Counted from the first letter of the stretch, positions 54,463 to 63,498 are shown. The stretch: 64,000 bases of DNA from Deltaproteobacteria bacterium GWB2_55_19 (GCA_001797465.1 MGPQ01000019.1:62001-126000); one strand, 5' to 3'. Numbers and translations: made by a program. Notes: generated by a model not told the origin, from the letters alone.

Positions 54463-54945
54463 CTATACCGCGTCCACCCGCTTTATCTCAGGCGCGAACT
54501 TCTTTACGGTGGACTCGACCCCGGCCTTGAGCGTCATACCGGCTGAGGGGCAACCGCCACAGGCGCCCGTCAGCCGGACGGAGACGATTTTTTCGTTGTC
54601 GTCGATCTCGACAAGCTCAACGTCCCCGCCGTCTGCCTGCAAATGGGGACGCACCTCCGCGAGCGCAGACTGGACCTTTGCTTTAAGTTCCTCGCCAGAG
54701 GCCTCGTACATCTTAAGCTTGGTAATGTTCACCACCCATTCCTCCGGGCCGCTGGAGACATAATCCCATGAGAATTTGTCCTTGTATTCACCCTCGAACT
54801 GGTACCTCAAGGGCTTCGGGTCGTGGTCGTTTATGATACGCAGAACGCCCTCGGGCGAGAGTGCCTCCCATGAGTCGAATATCCGGGGGTGCCTCTCGAA
54901 TACGGGCATGGTCCGCAAATCCAGCGTGACTATTTTTCCTGACAT
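54463..54945 (-). CDS. DUF2249-NifU C-terminal domain fusion
   Basis: This 160-residue protein starts at ATG 54945, which follows AAGGAGG. Residues 1-70 match DUF2249 (LDLRTMPVFERHPRIFDSWEAL, LRIINDHDPKPLRYQFE), a TusA-like fold. Residues 80-155 match the NifU C-terminal domain, with the cluster-binding ACGGCPSAGMTL (cysteines 129 and 132). NifU-C domains carry or deliver Fe-S clusters, and DUF2249 is often found with redox or NO-related proteins. The combination suggests a dedicated Fe-S carrier, but its client is unknown. Confidence 0.85.
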   Translation of the reverse strand: MSGKIVTLDLRTMPVFERHPRIFDSWEALSPEGVLRIINDHDPKPLRYQFEGEYKDKFSWDYVSSGPEEWVVNITKLKMYEASGEELKAKVQSALAEVRPHLQADGGDVELVEIDDNEKIVSVRLTGACGGCPSAGMTLKAGVESTVKKFAPEIKRVDAV

Positions 54946-55059
54946 GTATACGCCTCCTTGAAGAAGTAAAAAATGCATTTTGACAGGGATATTGTAACAC
55001 ATGGACAGGTCAGGGGCCTATGATTTTTGTCAGAATCGGGTAGGGAACGGGAAGGAAGG

Positions 55060-56376
55060 TCAGGAGGCGAAGGAGGGCCCTTCGGCCTCTGCCATTATCC
55101 GGTCTATTACGGGTTTTAGCGGCCCGGGGTCTCTTGCGGCGATTATCCATCTGCCTATCTCGCCCTTCAAGTCCACCTCAAGCCGCTTTTCGCAGGGGGT
55201 CTTGTCCTTGCGGGAGAATATGAGGACGCGGGGCTGAAGCGGGTGCTCGTGGTTGGGCATGCGGACTACGGCGAGCTCTCCTGTGGAGAGCTCGACAAAA
55301 GAGCCTATCGGGTATATGCCGAGCGACCTTATGAGCCTCTCGACGAGCGCTGGGTCGAAGTGTGTCCCGCGCATGAGGTACATTTTCTTGAGCGCCGCCT
55401 CAGGGAGCATCCCCTTCTGGTAGACCCTGTTGGAGGTCATGGCGTCATAGACGTCGGCTACGGCCGCTATCCTCGCAAAGAGGTGGATATCCTCTCCAGA
55501 GAGACTGTCCTGATAGCCGGAGCCGTCGAACTTTTCATGGTGGTGGAGGGTGACGCGGCGGGACTCATCGGTAATGTTCTTTGTCCTGCAGAGCAGGTCT
55601 CCGCCGAGCTCTGTATGCCGCTTCATCTCCTTGAACTCGGTATCAGAGAGCGCGCCTGGCTTATTGAGTATCGTCTCAGGCACGAGCATCTTCCCGATGT
55701 CGTGGAGTATGGCGCCGACGCCGAGGTTGTGAAGGGCCTCCTCGGAGAGGGCCATGTGCCTGCCGAGCGTGAGCGAGAGTATGCAGACGTTAACGGAGTG
55801 GGCGAACGTGTAGTCGTCGAAGGACTTCAGGCGCGCGAGGCTTGTAAGGGCGTCCTGGTTCCTGAAGATGGAGCTGACCATCTTCCCGACGGTCTCATTC
55901 ACCCTGTCGGTCTCTATTTCCTCCCCGGCCCTGACGGATTGCATGAAACACCTTACAAGGTCCTCGGCCTCGTCCCGTACCTCCCTCGCGTCCCTGAGCT
56001 CCTCGTTGAAATCGACGGCGTCTCCGGCAATGGGGGCCCCGGCCTTTGCAACCTGCGCATCACAGGGCTTAAGGGCCTCGACAATGGGAGGCGGCCCTGC
56101 GGAAGTCGCGTCGGTCTTTTCAAGAGGCAGGCGCTCCGCCACTGCACCTGATGATACAGCCTCATCCTTCTGAGGGGTTTTTAGTGGGAGCGTCCGGGGG
56201 TCGTCCTCGACTATATAGGCGCTTAAGTACCCTTTGGACTTGAACTTATCGATCTCTGTCTCGTCTTTTATGAGTATGCTGTTCATAAAAGACAGCATAT
56301 CGGAGGCCTCGTCTTTTTGGAGCCCGGAGACAAACATGCCTGTTTTTAAGCCTTCTATCGGGATCTTTTTTGTCAT
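55060..56376 (-). CDS. HD-GYP c-di-GMP phosphodiesterase with DUF3391
   Basis: This 438-residue protein has an N-terminal DUF3391-like segment (about 1-70, IPIEGLKTGMFVSGL) and a low-complexity linker, followed by an HD-GYP domain (about 175-345). The HD motif is AILHDIGKMLVP and the second block is HHHEKFDGSGYQ, where GYP is GYQ; the metal ligands (HD, H, HH, D) are intact. It probably hydrolyses c-di-GMP. It is transcribed divergently from the DUF62 gene. Confidence 0.88.
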   Translation of the reverse strand: MTKKIPIEGLKTGMFVSGLQKDEASDMLSFMNSILIKDETEIDKFKSKGYLSAYIVEDDPRTLPLKTPQKDEAVSSGAVAERLPLEKTDATSAGPPPIVEALKPCDAQVAKAGAPIAGDAVDFNEELRDAREVRDEAEDLVRCFMQSVRAGEEIETDRVNETVGKMVSSIFRNQDALTSLARLKSFDDYTFAHSVNVCILSLTLGRHMALSEEALHNLGVGAILHDIGKMLVPETILNKPGALSDTEFKEMKRHTELGGDLLCRTKNITDESRRVTLHHHEKFDGSGYQDSLSGEDIHLFARIAAVADVYDAMTSNRVYQKGMLPEAALKKMYLMRGTHFDPALVERLIRSLGIYPIGSFVELSTGELAVVRMPNHEHPLQPRVLIFSRKDKTPCEKRLEVDLKGEIGRWIIAARDPGPLKPVIDRIMAEAEGPSFAS

Positions 56377-56535
56377 CGCAATCGACTGGTTCCGTTATTT
56401 AACTCCGTATGCCTTATCGTCAAAAAACAGCCGGGACTTTAGCAAGGCAAAACTTTTTGACACCCCTGTCTTTAAGATGTTATATAAGCGCGGAGGGCCG
56501 AAGCCCTTACTCCTTTTCTATCCGGAAAGCCTCAA

Positions 56536-57315
56536 ATGCTCATAACCCTTACAACCGACTTCGGTCTCAAGGACCCCTACCAGGGCGCAATGAAGGGAGC
56601 AATACTCTCCGTAAACCCGGACGCCGGAATCGTGGATATCACGCACCTCGTCTCTCCGGGCGAGGTCATCGAGGGCGCGTTCGTGTTGTTGGAGTCCTAC
56701 GGTTTCTTTCCGAAGGGCACGATACACGCGGGTGTCGTGGACCCGGGCGTGGGCGGGAAGAGGAGGCCGATACTCGTCGAGACCGAAAAATTCTTCTTCG
56801 TAGGGCCGGATAACGGCCTTTTCAGCCTCGTTCTGCGGAATGAGAAGGTTAAGAGGGTCGTACACCTTACGAAAGATAAATATTTTAGGAGCGAGGTCTC
56901 GAAGACCTTCCACGGCAGGGACATATTCGGGCCTGTTGCCGCGCATTTAAGCCTTGGCGTAAGCCCAGTTGAGTTCGGGGCAGAGATAACCGATATCCGG
57001 GAGATAAGCCTGCCAGGGCCATCGCGCGGAAATAGGGTTATTGCGGGCGAGGTTATATATATTGATTCCTTCGGGAACATAATAACGAACATCAATGGAG
57101 GCGACGCGCTCTCGTTCGGGCCAGACGCATGTGTGGAGCTTCATGGCATTGGAATAGAGGGGCTCAAGAGGACGTATTCCGAGGCTGTCACCGGCTCTGC
57201 CCTCGCGCTCATAAGCAGTTTCGATTTCCTTGAGATAGCGGTAAACGCCGGAAACGCTGGAAAGACATTCAACGCCAGTGTGGGAGATAAGGTCTTATTA
57301 AGGGCAAAGGGATGA
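56536..57315 (+). CDS. SAM hydroxide adenosyltransferase family protein (DUF62)
   Basis: This 259-residue protein matches the family related to chlorinase/fluorinase that hydrolyses S-adenosylmethionine to adenosine and methionine. Conserved segments are LTTDFGLKDPYQGAMKG at the N-terminus, AGVVDPGVGGKRRPI near residue 67, and FHGRDIFGPVAAHLS near 122. Its cell role is not settled; it may recycle or control SAM. It starts 159 bp from the divergent HD-GYP gene. Confidence 0.88.
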   Translation: MLITLTTDFGLKDPYQGAMKGAILSVNPDAGIVDITHLVSPGEVIEGAFVLLESYGFFPKGTIHAGVVDPGVGGKRRPILVETEKFFFVGPDNGLFSLVLRNEKVKRVVHLTKDKYFRSEVSKTFHGRDIFGPVAAHLSLGVSPVEFGAEITDIREISLPGPSRGNRVIAGEVIYIDSFGNIITNINGGDALSFGPDACVELHGIGIEGLKRTYSEAVTGSALALISSFDFLEIAVNAGNAGKTFNASVGDKVLLRAKG

Positions 57316-57838
57316 GGGCCGTCATCTAGAGAGAGGGTATCGTCCGCCGCCTTCGTCGCGCTTATGCGTGCCTTCAGCGGGCTCAGGTTTGCAACCCGAA
57401 CCCTTTAGTTCATGACACGAATAGCGCTCCTTCTGCTTAAGGCCTTTTGCGCCCTGCCGGGCTTTTTTCGGCATGGGGCTTCGCTCCCGCCGCCCTCCCC
57501 CTCCCGCTAGGCGCGGGGCCAGAGTTCTTCGGAAGCTATTAAGGTTAGTGTAACCTAATCGTCTCGATATGAGCTTTGCCCGTCCGGCGAGGACCATTCG
57601 CTCGCCTCTTAGGGCGCTTCGCGCCTTTTTACTTCCTCGGACGCTCACGCTTCGCGATATTGCTTCCTCCCTTAAGGTCGCTCACCCCATGCCTGGGGTT
57701 TCTGAAAAGAAAAAAGATTTGTTCCGTTTCACCAAAACACAGGCGCAGGGCGAAGAACGCATAAGGGAGGCGGAGGCGAGCGCGCCGGGGTGGATTAGAC
57801 GCGTAGCGCTCAAAGGGGCGAGCGCGTGGGCGGGGGAG
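57316..57838. repeat. Repeat-rich gap with inverted element fragments
   Basis: This stretch holds no convincing gene. The part from about 57385 to 57540 resembles, in reverse orientation, the 3' half of the dispersed repeat (GGGTTCGGGTTGCAAACC versus GGTTCAGG...AAACC). At 57575-57595 the TTTGCCCGTCCGGC motif continues into a 40-bp inverted match of 58299-58335. Short open frames here are basic or low-complexity and I reject them as genes. Confidence 0.55.
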
Positions 57839-57965
57839 GAAGAAAGCGTTAGGAGCCCCTGCGGATAAGTGCGCGGAGCGTGCAAAATGGCTTTGGGCAA
57901 AAAAAATAGTCTGACGAGCCGCAGTCGGGTCACGAATTAATGGGTTCAGGTTACAAACCTTAACC
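57716..57965 (+). repeat. Dispersed repeat element, copy C
   Basis: It aligns over most of its length with 13839-14095, about 44 kb away, with substitutions and small gaps. The 3' part (from 57839) is also included in the 546-bp tandem duplication and so appears again at 58385-58511. It directly precedes the 3' end of the first DUF1232 gene. Confidence 0.7.
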
Positions 57966-57968
57966 CGC

Positions 57969-58250
57969 TTATCCCCCCTCCACCATCCTCTCGCACTCCT
58001 CAATCACCTCTTTCGGTATCATCCTTATCGCGAAATAGAATAGCAGGGGCACGATTATGAGATCGTCTACGTGGCCTATTACCGGCAGGAAGTCGGGGAT
58101 GAGGTCAAAGGGCATGAGCGTGTAGCCGATTGCGAGCGCGAGGAGGACCTTTGCGGCCTTTGGCGTCCGCTTGTCCTTCATGACGAGCTTGTAGACCTTT
58201 ATCCTGGAGCGGAGCCCTTTAAGCCCCCTTATGAAGCGTCTTATGCCCAT
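57969..58250 (-). CDS. DUF1232 membrane protein, copy 1
   Basis: This 93-residue protein has the DUF1232 (YkvA-like) core LALAIGYTLMPFDLIPDFLPVIGHVDD followed by a second hydrophobic stretch (LLFYFAIRMIP), so one or two membrane segments are likely. The family is small, widespread and of unknown role. A second copy with the same protein sequence lies 546 bp away at 58515-58796. Confidence 0.85.
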   Translation of the reverse strand: MGIRRFIRGLKGLRSRIKVYKLVMKDKRTPKAAKVLLALAIGYTLMPFDLIPDFLPVIGHVDDLIIVPLLFYFAIRMIPKEVIEECERMVEGG

Positions 58251-58514
58251 GGTCTGATTCTAACATCACTTAAAAGGGCGTTCCATAGGGAATCGGCGGT
58301 CCTTGCCGGACGGGCAAAGCTCGTATCGAGACGACTTGATTACTCCTGCCCCGTGACACCCGAAGGACATTGGCCCCGCGCCGAGAAGAAAGCGTTAGGA
58401 GCCCCTGCGGATAAGTGCGCGGAGCGTGCAAAATGGCTTTGGGCAAAAAAAATAGTCTGACGAGCCGCAGTCGGGTCACGAATTAATGGGTTCAGGTTAC
58501 AAACCTTAACCCGC

Positions 58515-58796
58515 TTATCCCCCCTCCACCATCCTCTCGCACTCCTCAATCACCTCTTTCGGTATCATCCTTATCGCGAAATAGAATAGCAGGGGCACGA
58601 TTATGAGATCGTCTACGTGGCCTATTACCGGCAGGAAGTCGGGGATGAGGTCAAAGGGCATGAGCGTGTAGCCGATTGCGAGCGCGAGGAGGACCTTTGC
58701 GGCCTTTGGCGTCCGCTTGTCCTTCATGACGAGCTTGTAGACCTTTATCCTGGAGCGGAGCCCTTTAAGCCCCCTTATGAAGCGTCTTATGCCCAT
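58515..58796 (-). CDS. DUF1232 membrane protein, copy 2
   Basis: This copy is identical in protein sequence to the one at 57969-58250 and arises from the tandem duplication. Both keep intact starts and stops on the minus strand, so gene dosage is simply doubled if the duplication is real. The upstream 250 bp include the shared TTGCCGGACGGGCAA hairpin. Confidence 0.85.
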   Translation of the reverse strand: MGIRRFIRGLKGLRSRIKVYKLVMKDKRTPKAAKVLLALAIGYTLMPFDLIPDFLPVIGHVDDLIIVPLLFYFAIRMIPKEVIEECERMVEGG

Positions 58797-59020
58797 GGTC
58801 TGATTCTAACATCACTTAAAAGGGCGTTCCATAGGGAATCGGCGGTCCTTGCCGGACGGGCAAAGCTCGTATCGAGACGACTTGATTACTCCTGCCCCGT
58901 GACACCCGAAGGACATTGGCCCCGCGCCGAGCGGTTTGACAGGCTTGAGCTTCAATGCTATGTTTCAGCGATGGACTTTCATTCGACCATGGACTTCGAC
59001 AAAAGGCAGAGGGTGATCAG

Positions 59021-59905
59021 ATGAAGGTAGCCGGACTCGGGCAGTGCTCTCTCGACTATATTGCGTTCCTGGAGAGATATCCTCTTGAGGATACGAAGGA
59101 GGAGGCGAGGGCCCTCTTTATACAGGGCGGCGGCCCTGTGGCGACCGCGCTCGTCTCGCTTTCAAGGCTCGGCGTCGAGACTGAATTTTCAGGTGTCGTT
59201 TCCAATGACGACGCGGGAAGACTCATCATAAAGGGGCTGGAAGACGAGGGCGTCGGCACGAGGAACGTTAAGATCAGGAAGGGCGGAGCCTCGCAGACCG
59301 CTTTTATCGTTGTAAACGGCAAGACAGGGTCCCGCACGATCCTCTGGAAGAGGCCGACGGTACGCCCGTTAAAGGCAACGGAAGTGAGTGCCGCGTTTTT
59401 GAAGGGCGCGGATTGCCTCCTCCTGGACGGCCTTATGAAAGACGCCTCTTTGAAGGCCGCGAGTATTGCGAGACGCTTCAATATCCCTGTGGTGCTTGAC
59501 GCCGGAAAGGTGAGGGACGGGATGCTCGACCTCGCGCGTCTTTCCGACTATATCGTCGCCTCAGAGGAGTTCGCGAGAGACCTTAAGCAAAGCCCACGGG
59601 AGGCGCTCTTATCCCTGTCGGCATCGAACCCAAAGGCCGTGACAGTCACACTCGGCAAAAAGGGCTCCGTAACATGGCAGAATGGAAAGATATTCTCGCA
59701 GAAGGCCTTCAGGATAAAGGCCGTGGACACGACCGGCGCGGGCGACGTCTTCCACGGCGGGTACATATACGGCGTTTTACAAAAGTGGGATATAAGAAAG
59801 ACGGTCGAGTTCGCCTCGGCGTTTGCGGCGCTCAAATGTCTCAAACCAGGCGGCAGGTCCGGCATACCCACCCTTAAAGAAACACTCAAGCTCGTCAAGA
59901 GATAG
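59021..59905 (+). CDS. PfkB-family sugar kinase
   Basis: This 294-residue kinase starts at ATG 59021 after GAGGG; a longer frame from 58955 is unlikely. It has the N-terminal PfkB motif FIQGGGPVATALVSLSRLG and the C-terminal catalytic motif DTTGAGDVFHGGYIYG with the base Asp. Members phosphorylate ribose, fructose, adenosine or related sugars; the substrate cannot be read from sequence. It is followed by an FAD enzyme 50 bp away. Confidence 0.9.
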   Translation: MKVAGLGQCSLDYIAFLERYPLEDTKEEARALFIQGGGPVATALVSLSRLGVETEFSGVVSNDDAGRLIIKGLEDEGVGTRNVKIRKGGASQTAFIVVNGKTGSRTILWKRPTVRPLKATEVSAAFLKGADCLLLDGLMKDASLKAASIARRFNIPVVLDAGKVRDGMLDLARLSDYIVASEEFARDLKQSPREALLSLSASNPKAVTVTLGKKGSVTWQNGKIFSQKAFRIKAVDTTGAGDVFHGGYIYGVLQKWDIRKTVEFASAFAALKCLKPGGRSGIPTLKETLKLVKR

Positions 59906-59955
59906 CCTGCCCCCTTCTGCAGGAAAATCAATAGTATGTTAAACTCATTCCAGAT

Positions 59956-61386
59956 ATGAAGGAATTCGATCTTGTCATCATAGGCGGCGGCGTAGCCGGG
60001 CTCGTCTCGGCCTCAGGCGCGGCACAGCTCGGAGCGCGCGTGGCGCTCGTGGATAAGACGTCGCTCGGCGGGGATTGTCTGCGCACCGGGTGCGTGCCGA
60101 CGAAGAGGCTCGTCGCGTCCGCCAAGGTCGCCTCCCTCTTAAGGAGGGCCGGAGAGTTCGGGATAAAGACAGGGGCAGTCGAGGTAGACTTCCCCGCTGT
60201 CATGGACTCGATGAGGCGGACTCAAGACAGGATCGCAGAGAACGACGACCCGGAGCGCTTCAGGCGTATGGGTGTGGAGGTCATATTCGGCGCCGGCAAA
60301 TTCCTCGACCCGTACACTTTCGAGGCTGGGGATGTCAGGCTCAAGGGCCGGAGGTTCATAATAGCCACGGGCTCAAGCCCGTTAATCCCGCCTGTGACCG
60401 GACTCAAGGAGGCCGGCCCCCTTACCAATGAAACGGCGCTTGGATTAAAGAGGCTTCCTGCCTCCATCGTCATACTCGGCGGCGGGCCCATTGGCGTCGA
60501 GTTCGCTCAGATATTCGCGCGCCTCGGCTCGAAGGTCACGATAATAGAGAAGCACGGGCAGGTATTGCCGCGCGAGGAGAGCGAGCTCTCAGCGCTCCTT
60601 AAGGACTATCTTGCGGAAGACGGCGTAGAGGTCGTCTTCAACGCCGAGGTAAAAGAAGTAAAGACAGAGGGGGGAGTAAAGGCCATCTACACGCGCTCCC
60701 CTGCCGGGGAGCGCGTCTTCAGGGCCGAGGAGGTCATGGCCGCGACAGGCAGGAGGCCGAATGTTGAAGGGCTCGCGTTGGACGCCGCCAAGGTAGAGTT
60801 CGACGCGAGAAAGGGTATAAAGACCGACGATACATTAAGGACATCGCAGTCGCACATATACGCGGCGGGCGACTGTATAGGTTCGTTCGCCTTTACACAC
60901 GTAGCCGAGTACCACGCGGGTATCGCGCTCGGCAACGCACTATTCCCGTTCTTTAAAAGAAAGCTCCAGCTCTCCGCCGTACCCTGGACGACATTTGCCG
61001 ACCCTGAGCTTGCCAGAGTCGGCCTTACCGAGGACGAGGCGAGGGAAAGGCACTCTCATATAAAGGTATACAGGTTCCCGTTCGCATCCGTTGACAGGGC
61101 CGTGATAGAAGGCGAGGCAAAGGGCGTCATAAAGGTCGTCGCCGATAAAAAGTCCCGCATACTCGGCGCGCATATCCTCGGGCCCGGAGCCGGTGAACTC
61201 CTCCCGGAGTTCACCCTCGCCATGAGAAAATCCATCCCCGTAACAGACATATCGAGGACCATCCATGTATACCCTACCCGCTCTATGGCGCTCAAAAGGG
61301 CGGCGGACGAGTATTACAAGGAGAGGCTCTTTACCGGGTGGTTCCCGAAGGCATCGAGGTTCCTCATAAGGAGGGGCCTCGGGTGA
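59956..61386 (+). CDS. FAD-dependent pyridine nucleotide-disulfide oxidoreductase
   Basis: This 476-residue flavoprotein resembles mercuric reductase and dihydrolipoamide dehydrogenase. It has the FAD motif IIGGGVAGLVSASGAAQLG, the redox disulfide in GGDCLRTGCVPTK, the NAD(P) motif ILGGGPIGVEFAQ and the second FAD motif SHIYAAGDC. The C-terminal dimer domain has HVYPTRSMALKRA with the usual His; the Glu of the His-Glu pair is not obvious. The absence of paired C-terminal cysteines argues against mercuric reductase. Its stop overlaps the GTG of the next gene. Confidence 0.88.
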   Translation: MKEFDLVIIGGGVAGLVSASGAAQLGARVALVDKTSLGGDCLRTGCVPTKRLVASAKVASLLRRAGEFGIKTGAVEVDFPAVMDSMRRTQDRIAENDDPERFRRMGVEVIFGAGKFLDPYTFEAGDVRLKGRRFIIATGSSPLIPPVTGLKEAGPLTNETALGLKRLPASIVILGGGPIGVEFAQIFARLGSKVTIIEKHGQVLPREESELSALLKDYLAEDGVEVVFNAEVKEVKTEGGVKAIYTRSPAGERVFRAEEVMAATGRRPNVEGLALDAAKVEFDARKGIKTDDTLRTSQSHIYAAGDCIGSFAFTHVAEYHAGIALGNALFPFFKRKLQLSAVPWTTFADPELARVGLTEDEARERHSHIKVYRFPFASVDRAVIEGEAKGVIKVVADKKSRILGAHILGPGAGELLPEFTLAMRKSIPVTDISRTIHVYPTRSMALKRAADEYYKERLFTGWFPKASRFLIRRGLG

Positions 61387-62054
61387 ACAGGGCAGGGATT
61401 AAGGTCCTCGCCCTTGCGGCCCTGCTTGCGGCGGTAATCGTCTCAGTCAGGGTCTTTGGGCTCGGCGATTACCTCGATGAGGAGCGGCTAAGGGTCTGGA
61501 TAGCGTCCTTCGGCATATGGGGGCCGGTGGCGTATCTCGTTATCTACTCCATTGCCCCGTCGCTCATGGTCCCCGGCCTCCCCCTTACCGTAGCAGGCGG
61601 CATACTCTTCGGGCCTCTATGGGGGAGCGTATACACTATCATTGGCGCGACTATTGGCGCCTCGATCGCCTTTCTCATCGCGAGGTACCTCGGCAGGGAC
61701 TGGGTAAAGTCCAGGGTCGAGGGGTCGAGGCTTAAAGAGCTCGACAGAAAGGTCGGCGAAGAAGGCTGGAAGATAGTGGCATTCACGAGGCTCATCCCGC
61801 TTTTCCCCTACAACGCCCTCAACTACGCCTTTGGGTTGACCCGCGTAGGATTCCTCGACTACCTCTGGGCGACCTTTGTCTTTATGATGCCAGGGGTCGT
61901 CGCCTATGTGGTCTTCTCAAGCTCCATACTCGACCTCTTCAGGGGGGTCTTGTCCCGGCAGTTAGTAATAGGGCTCGCGCTCGTCATAGCCGTATCTCTC
62001 ATGCCAGTTATCTACAAGTGGCTAAGGGGGCGGAAAGACAAGATCGCGCCATAG
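61383..62054 (+). CDS. TVP38/TMEM64 (DedA-like) membrane protein
   Basis: This 223-residue protein starts at GTG overlapping the previous stop (GTGA). It has about five membrane segments and the SNARE-associated/DedA pattern VPGLPLTVAGGILFGPLWGS near residue 72, with FTRLIPLFPYNALNYAFGLT further on. The family includes lipid scramblases and flippases. TVP38 genes often sit next to disulfide reductases such as the one upstream, for reasons not understood. Confidence 0.87.
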   Translation: MNRAGIKVLALAALLAAVIVSVRVFGLGDYLDEERLRVWIASFGIWGPVAYLVIYSIAPSLMVPGLPLTVAGGILFGPLWGSVYTIIGATIGASIAFLIARYLGRDWVKSRVEGSRLKELDRKVGEEGWKIVAFTRLIPLFPYNALNYAFGLTRVGFLDYLWATFVFMMPGVVAYVVFSSSILDLFRGVLSRQLVIGLALVIAVSLMPVIYKWLRGRKDKIAP

Positions 62055-62144
62055 TCGCGCAACTTGAAACCCCATTGATTCCGAGGGGTTATAGTATTAA
62101 TTTGCCAACCCCGCGCCTTGCCTTGCCCCTTAACATTAAAAACA

Positions 62145-62174
62145 TTGAACAGACAATCGGTTCTAAGGTAAAAT
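62145..62174 (+). promoter_or_regulatory. Sigma-70-type promoter upstream of an intergenic hairpin
   Basis: TTGAAC and TAAAAT are separated by 18 bp, with a predicted start near 62181. It drives either a short RNA ending at the hairpin at 62236-62270 or the HD-GYP regulator gene at 62305. Confidence 0.55.
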
Positions 62175-62180
62175 CCCCGT

Positions 62181-62270
62181 GTCTTTAAGCAACGGGTAAT
62201 GAGATGCTTAAGCTCCAAAAATTCTCTTTAAGAAAGGCAGGGCCTTATCCGGGTCCTGCTGTTTTTTTTT
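62181..62270 (+). ncRNA. Candidate small RNA or attenuated leader
   Basis: About 90 nt run from a promoter to a terminator. CCCGT and ACGGG form a first hairpin, GCTTAAGC is self-complementary, and GCAGG...CCTGC followed by a T run ends the RNA. The terminator sits 35 bp before the HD-GYP regulator start, so the region may be an attenuated leader of that gene or a separate small RNA. Confidence 0.45.
62236..62270 (+). terminator. Intrinsic terminator before the HD-GYP response regulator
   Basis: GCAGGGCC pairs with GGTCCTGC around a TTATCC-containing loop, followed by nine T residues. Because it lies upstream of, not after, the next gene, readthrough is needed for that gene unless it has a second promoter. 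Confidence 0.8.
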
Positions 62271-62304
62271 AAGGCCTGACTCACATTTTGTCGCGCGGGG
62301 ACAC

Positions 62305-63384
62305 ATGGAAGAGCGGAAAAGGTCCATATTCGTCGTAGACGACGAGGAGCCGATACGGAAGGTGCTCAATACCCACCTCTCAAAGGAGGGGTTCTCCGTC
62401 ATCCAGACCTCCGGCGGCAACTCGGTCTTCGATACGCTGAAGAACAACTCGTTCGATATCGTAATAAGCGACATACGGATGCCCGAGGTCGACGGGATCA
62501 GGGTGCTTGAGTTCGTGAAGGCGAACTTCGACACGACCCCGGTCGTAATGTTGACCGGCCTCACTGACGTAGCCGTCGCCGTAGAGGTCATGAAAAAGGG
62601 CGCTTTCGACTTCATTATGAAGCCGGTGAAGAAAGAGGACCTGATGGCGGTAGTCTCCAGGGCCCTTGTGAACAGGGACCTCCTTGAGAGGAACAAGGAG
62701 CTCGAGATGGAGAACCGGGAGTACCAGCTCTTCCTCGAGCAGAAGGTGCGGGAGAGGACGAGGGAGCTTAATTCCAAGGCAATGGAGCTCCAGAGGGCCT
62801 ACGGGCTCCTGAAGTCCATGAACATCCAGCTCATAAAAGTGCTCGCCGAGACTATCGAGGCCAAGGACCGCCATACGAGCGGCCACTGCAACCGGATGAG
62901 GTCTCTCTGCGTCGAACTCGGGAGACTCGCGGGGCTCACCCCTGAGGAGCTTGAGACGATAGAGTACGCTTCGCTCCTTCACGACCTCGGGAAGATCGGC
63001 ATAAGCGAGGCTGTGCTCAACAAGGAAGGCCCGTTGACCGCTGAAGAATGCGTCCACATAAAGGCGCACACCGAGATAGGAGAGAAGATATTGAGCGGGG
63101 TGCCGCTCATGGAGCCCGTGGCTCGGATAATAGTCGCGCACCACGAGCACTACGACGGCACGGGTTACCCGAGGAACCTCGCGGCAACGGAGATACCGCT
63201 CCCAGCCAGGATAATAGCCGTCGTCGACCTCTATGACGCGATGAGCTCGGACCGCCCGTACAGGAAGGGGCTCCCCCTCGAGACAGTCCTTGGTGAGATG
63301 AGGCGCGTCTCCGGCGCGCAACTCGACCCGGAGCTCGTCGACCTCTTCCTGGAGAACAAGGTCTATCACTGCAACAGGGGCTGA
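62305..63384 (+). CDS. RpfG-like response regulator with intact HD-GYP
   Basis: This 359-residue protein has a REC domain (1-120, D56 in IVISDIRMP), a coiled coil (about 125-170) and an HD-GYP domain (about 180-350). Catalytic blocks are intact: SLLHDLGKIGISE, HTEIGEKIL, AHHEHYDGTGYPRNL and VVDLYDAMSS. It probably degrades c-di-GMP in response to a partner kinase, perhaps the truncated sensor downstream. An attenuator-like leader lies upstream. Confidence 0.93.
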   Translation: MEERKRSIFVVDDEEPIRKVLNTHLSKEGFSVIQTSGGNSVFDTLKNNSFDIVISDIRMPEVDGIRVLEFVKANFDTTPVVMLTGLTDVAVAVEVMKKGAFDFIMKPVKKEDLMAVVSRALVNRDLLERNKELEMENREYQLFLEQKVRERTRELNSKAMELQRAYGLLKSMNIQLIKVLAETIEAKDRHTSGHCNRMRSLCVELGRLAGLTPEELETIEYASLLHDLGKIGISEAVLNKEGPLTAEECVHIKAHTEIGEKILSGVPLMEPVARIIVAHHEHYDGTGYPRNLAATEIPLPARIIAVVDLYDAMSSDRPYRKGLPLETVLGEMRRVSGAQLDPELVDLFLENKVYHCNRG

Positions 63385-63498
63385 CCCTTCATTCCACCTG
63401 CCCCGGGCGCGGGGGGGGCGGACCCGCGGCTATTAAAGTTTTTCCGCGCGCCAGCCGATGCGGATGATACTGCAAAAGACCACTAAGGAGCGGCAACC

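Larger units (their letters stand above)
57839..58930. repeat. Perfect 546-bp tandem duplication
   Basis: Unit 1 (57839-58384) and unit 2 (58385-58930) are identical as far as I can follow, each carrying one DUF1232 gene, part of the dispersed repeat and the TTGCCGGACGGGCAA motif. The junction is at GAG/AAGAAAGCG with 2-3 bp of microhomology. Such identity means either a very recent event or an assembly error. Confidence 0.9.

Noticed and set aside
57322-57648. Minus-strand 108-codon open frame and neighbours in the gap after the DUF62 gene
   Set aside because: These frames follow inverted fragments of the dispersed repeat and the TTGCCGGACGGGCAA motif, and look low-complexity and basic, not like genes.
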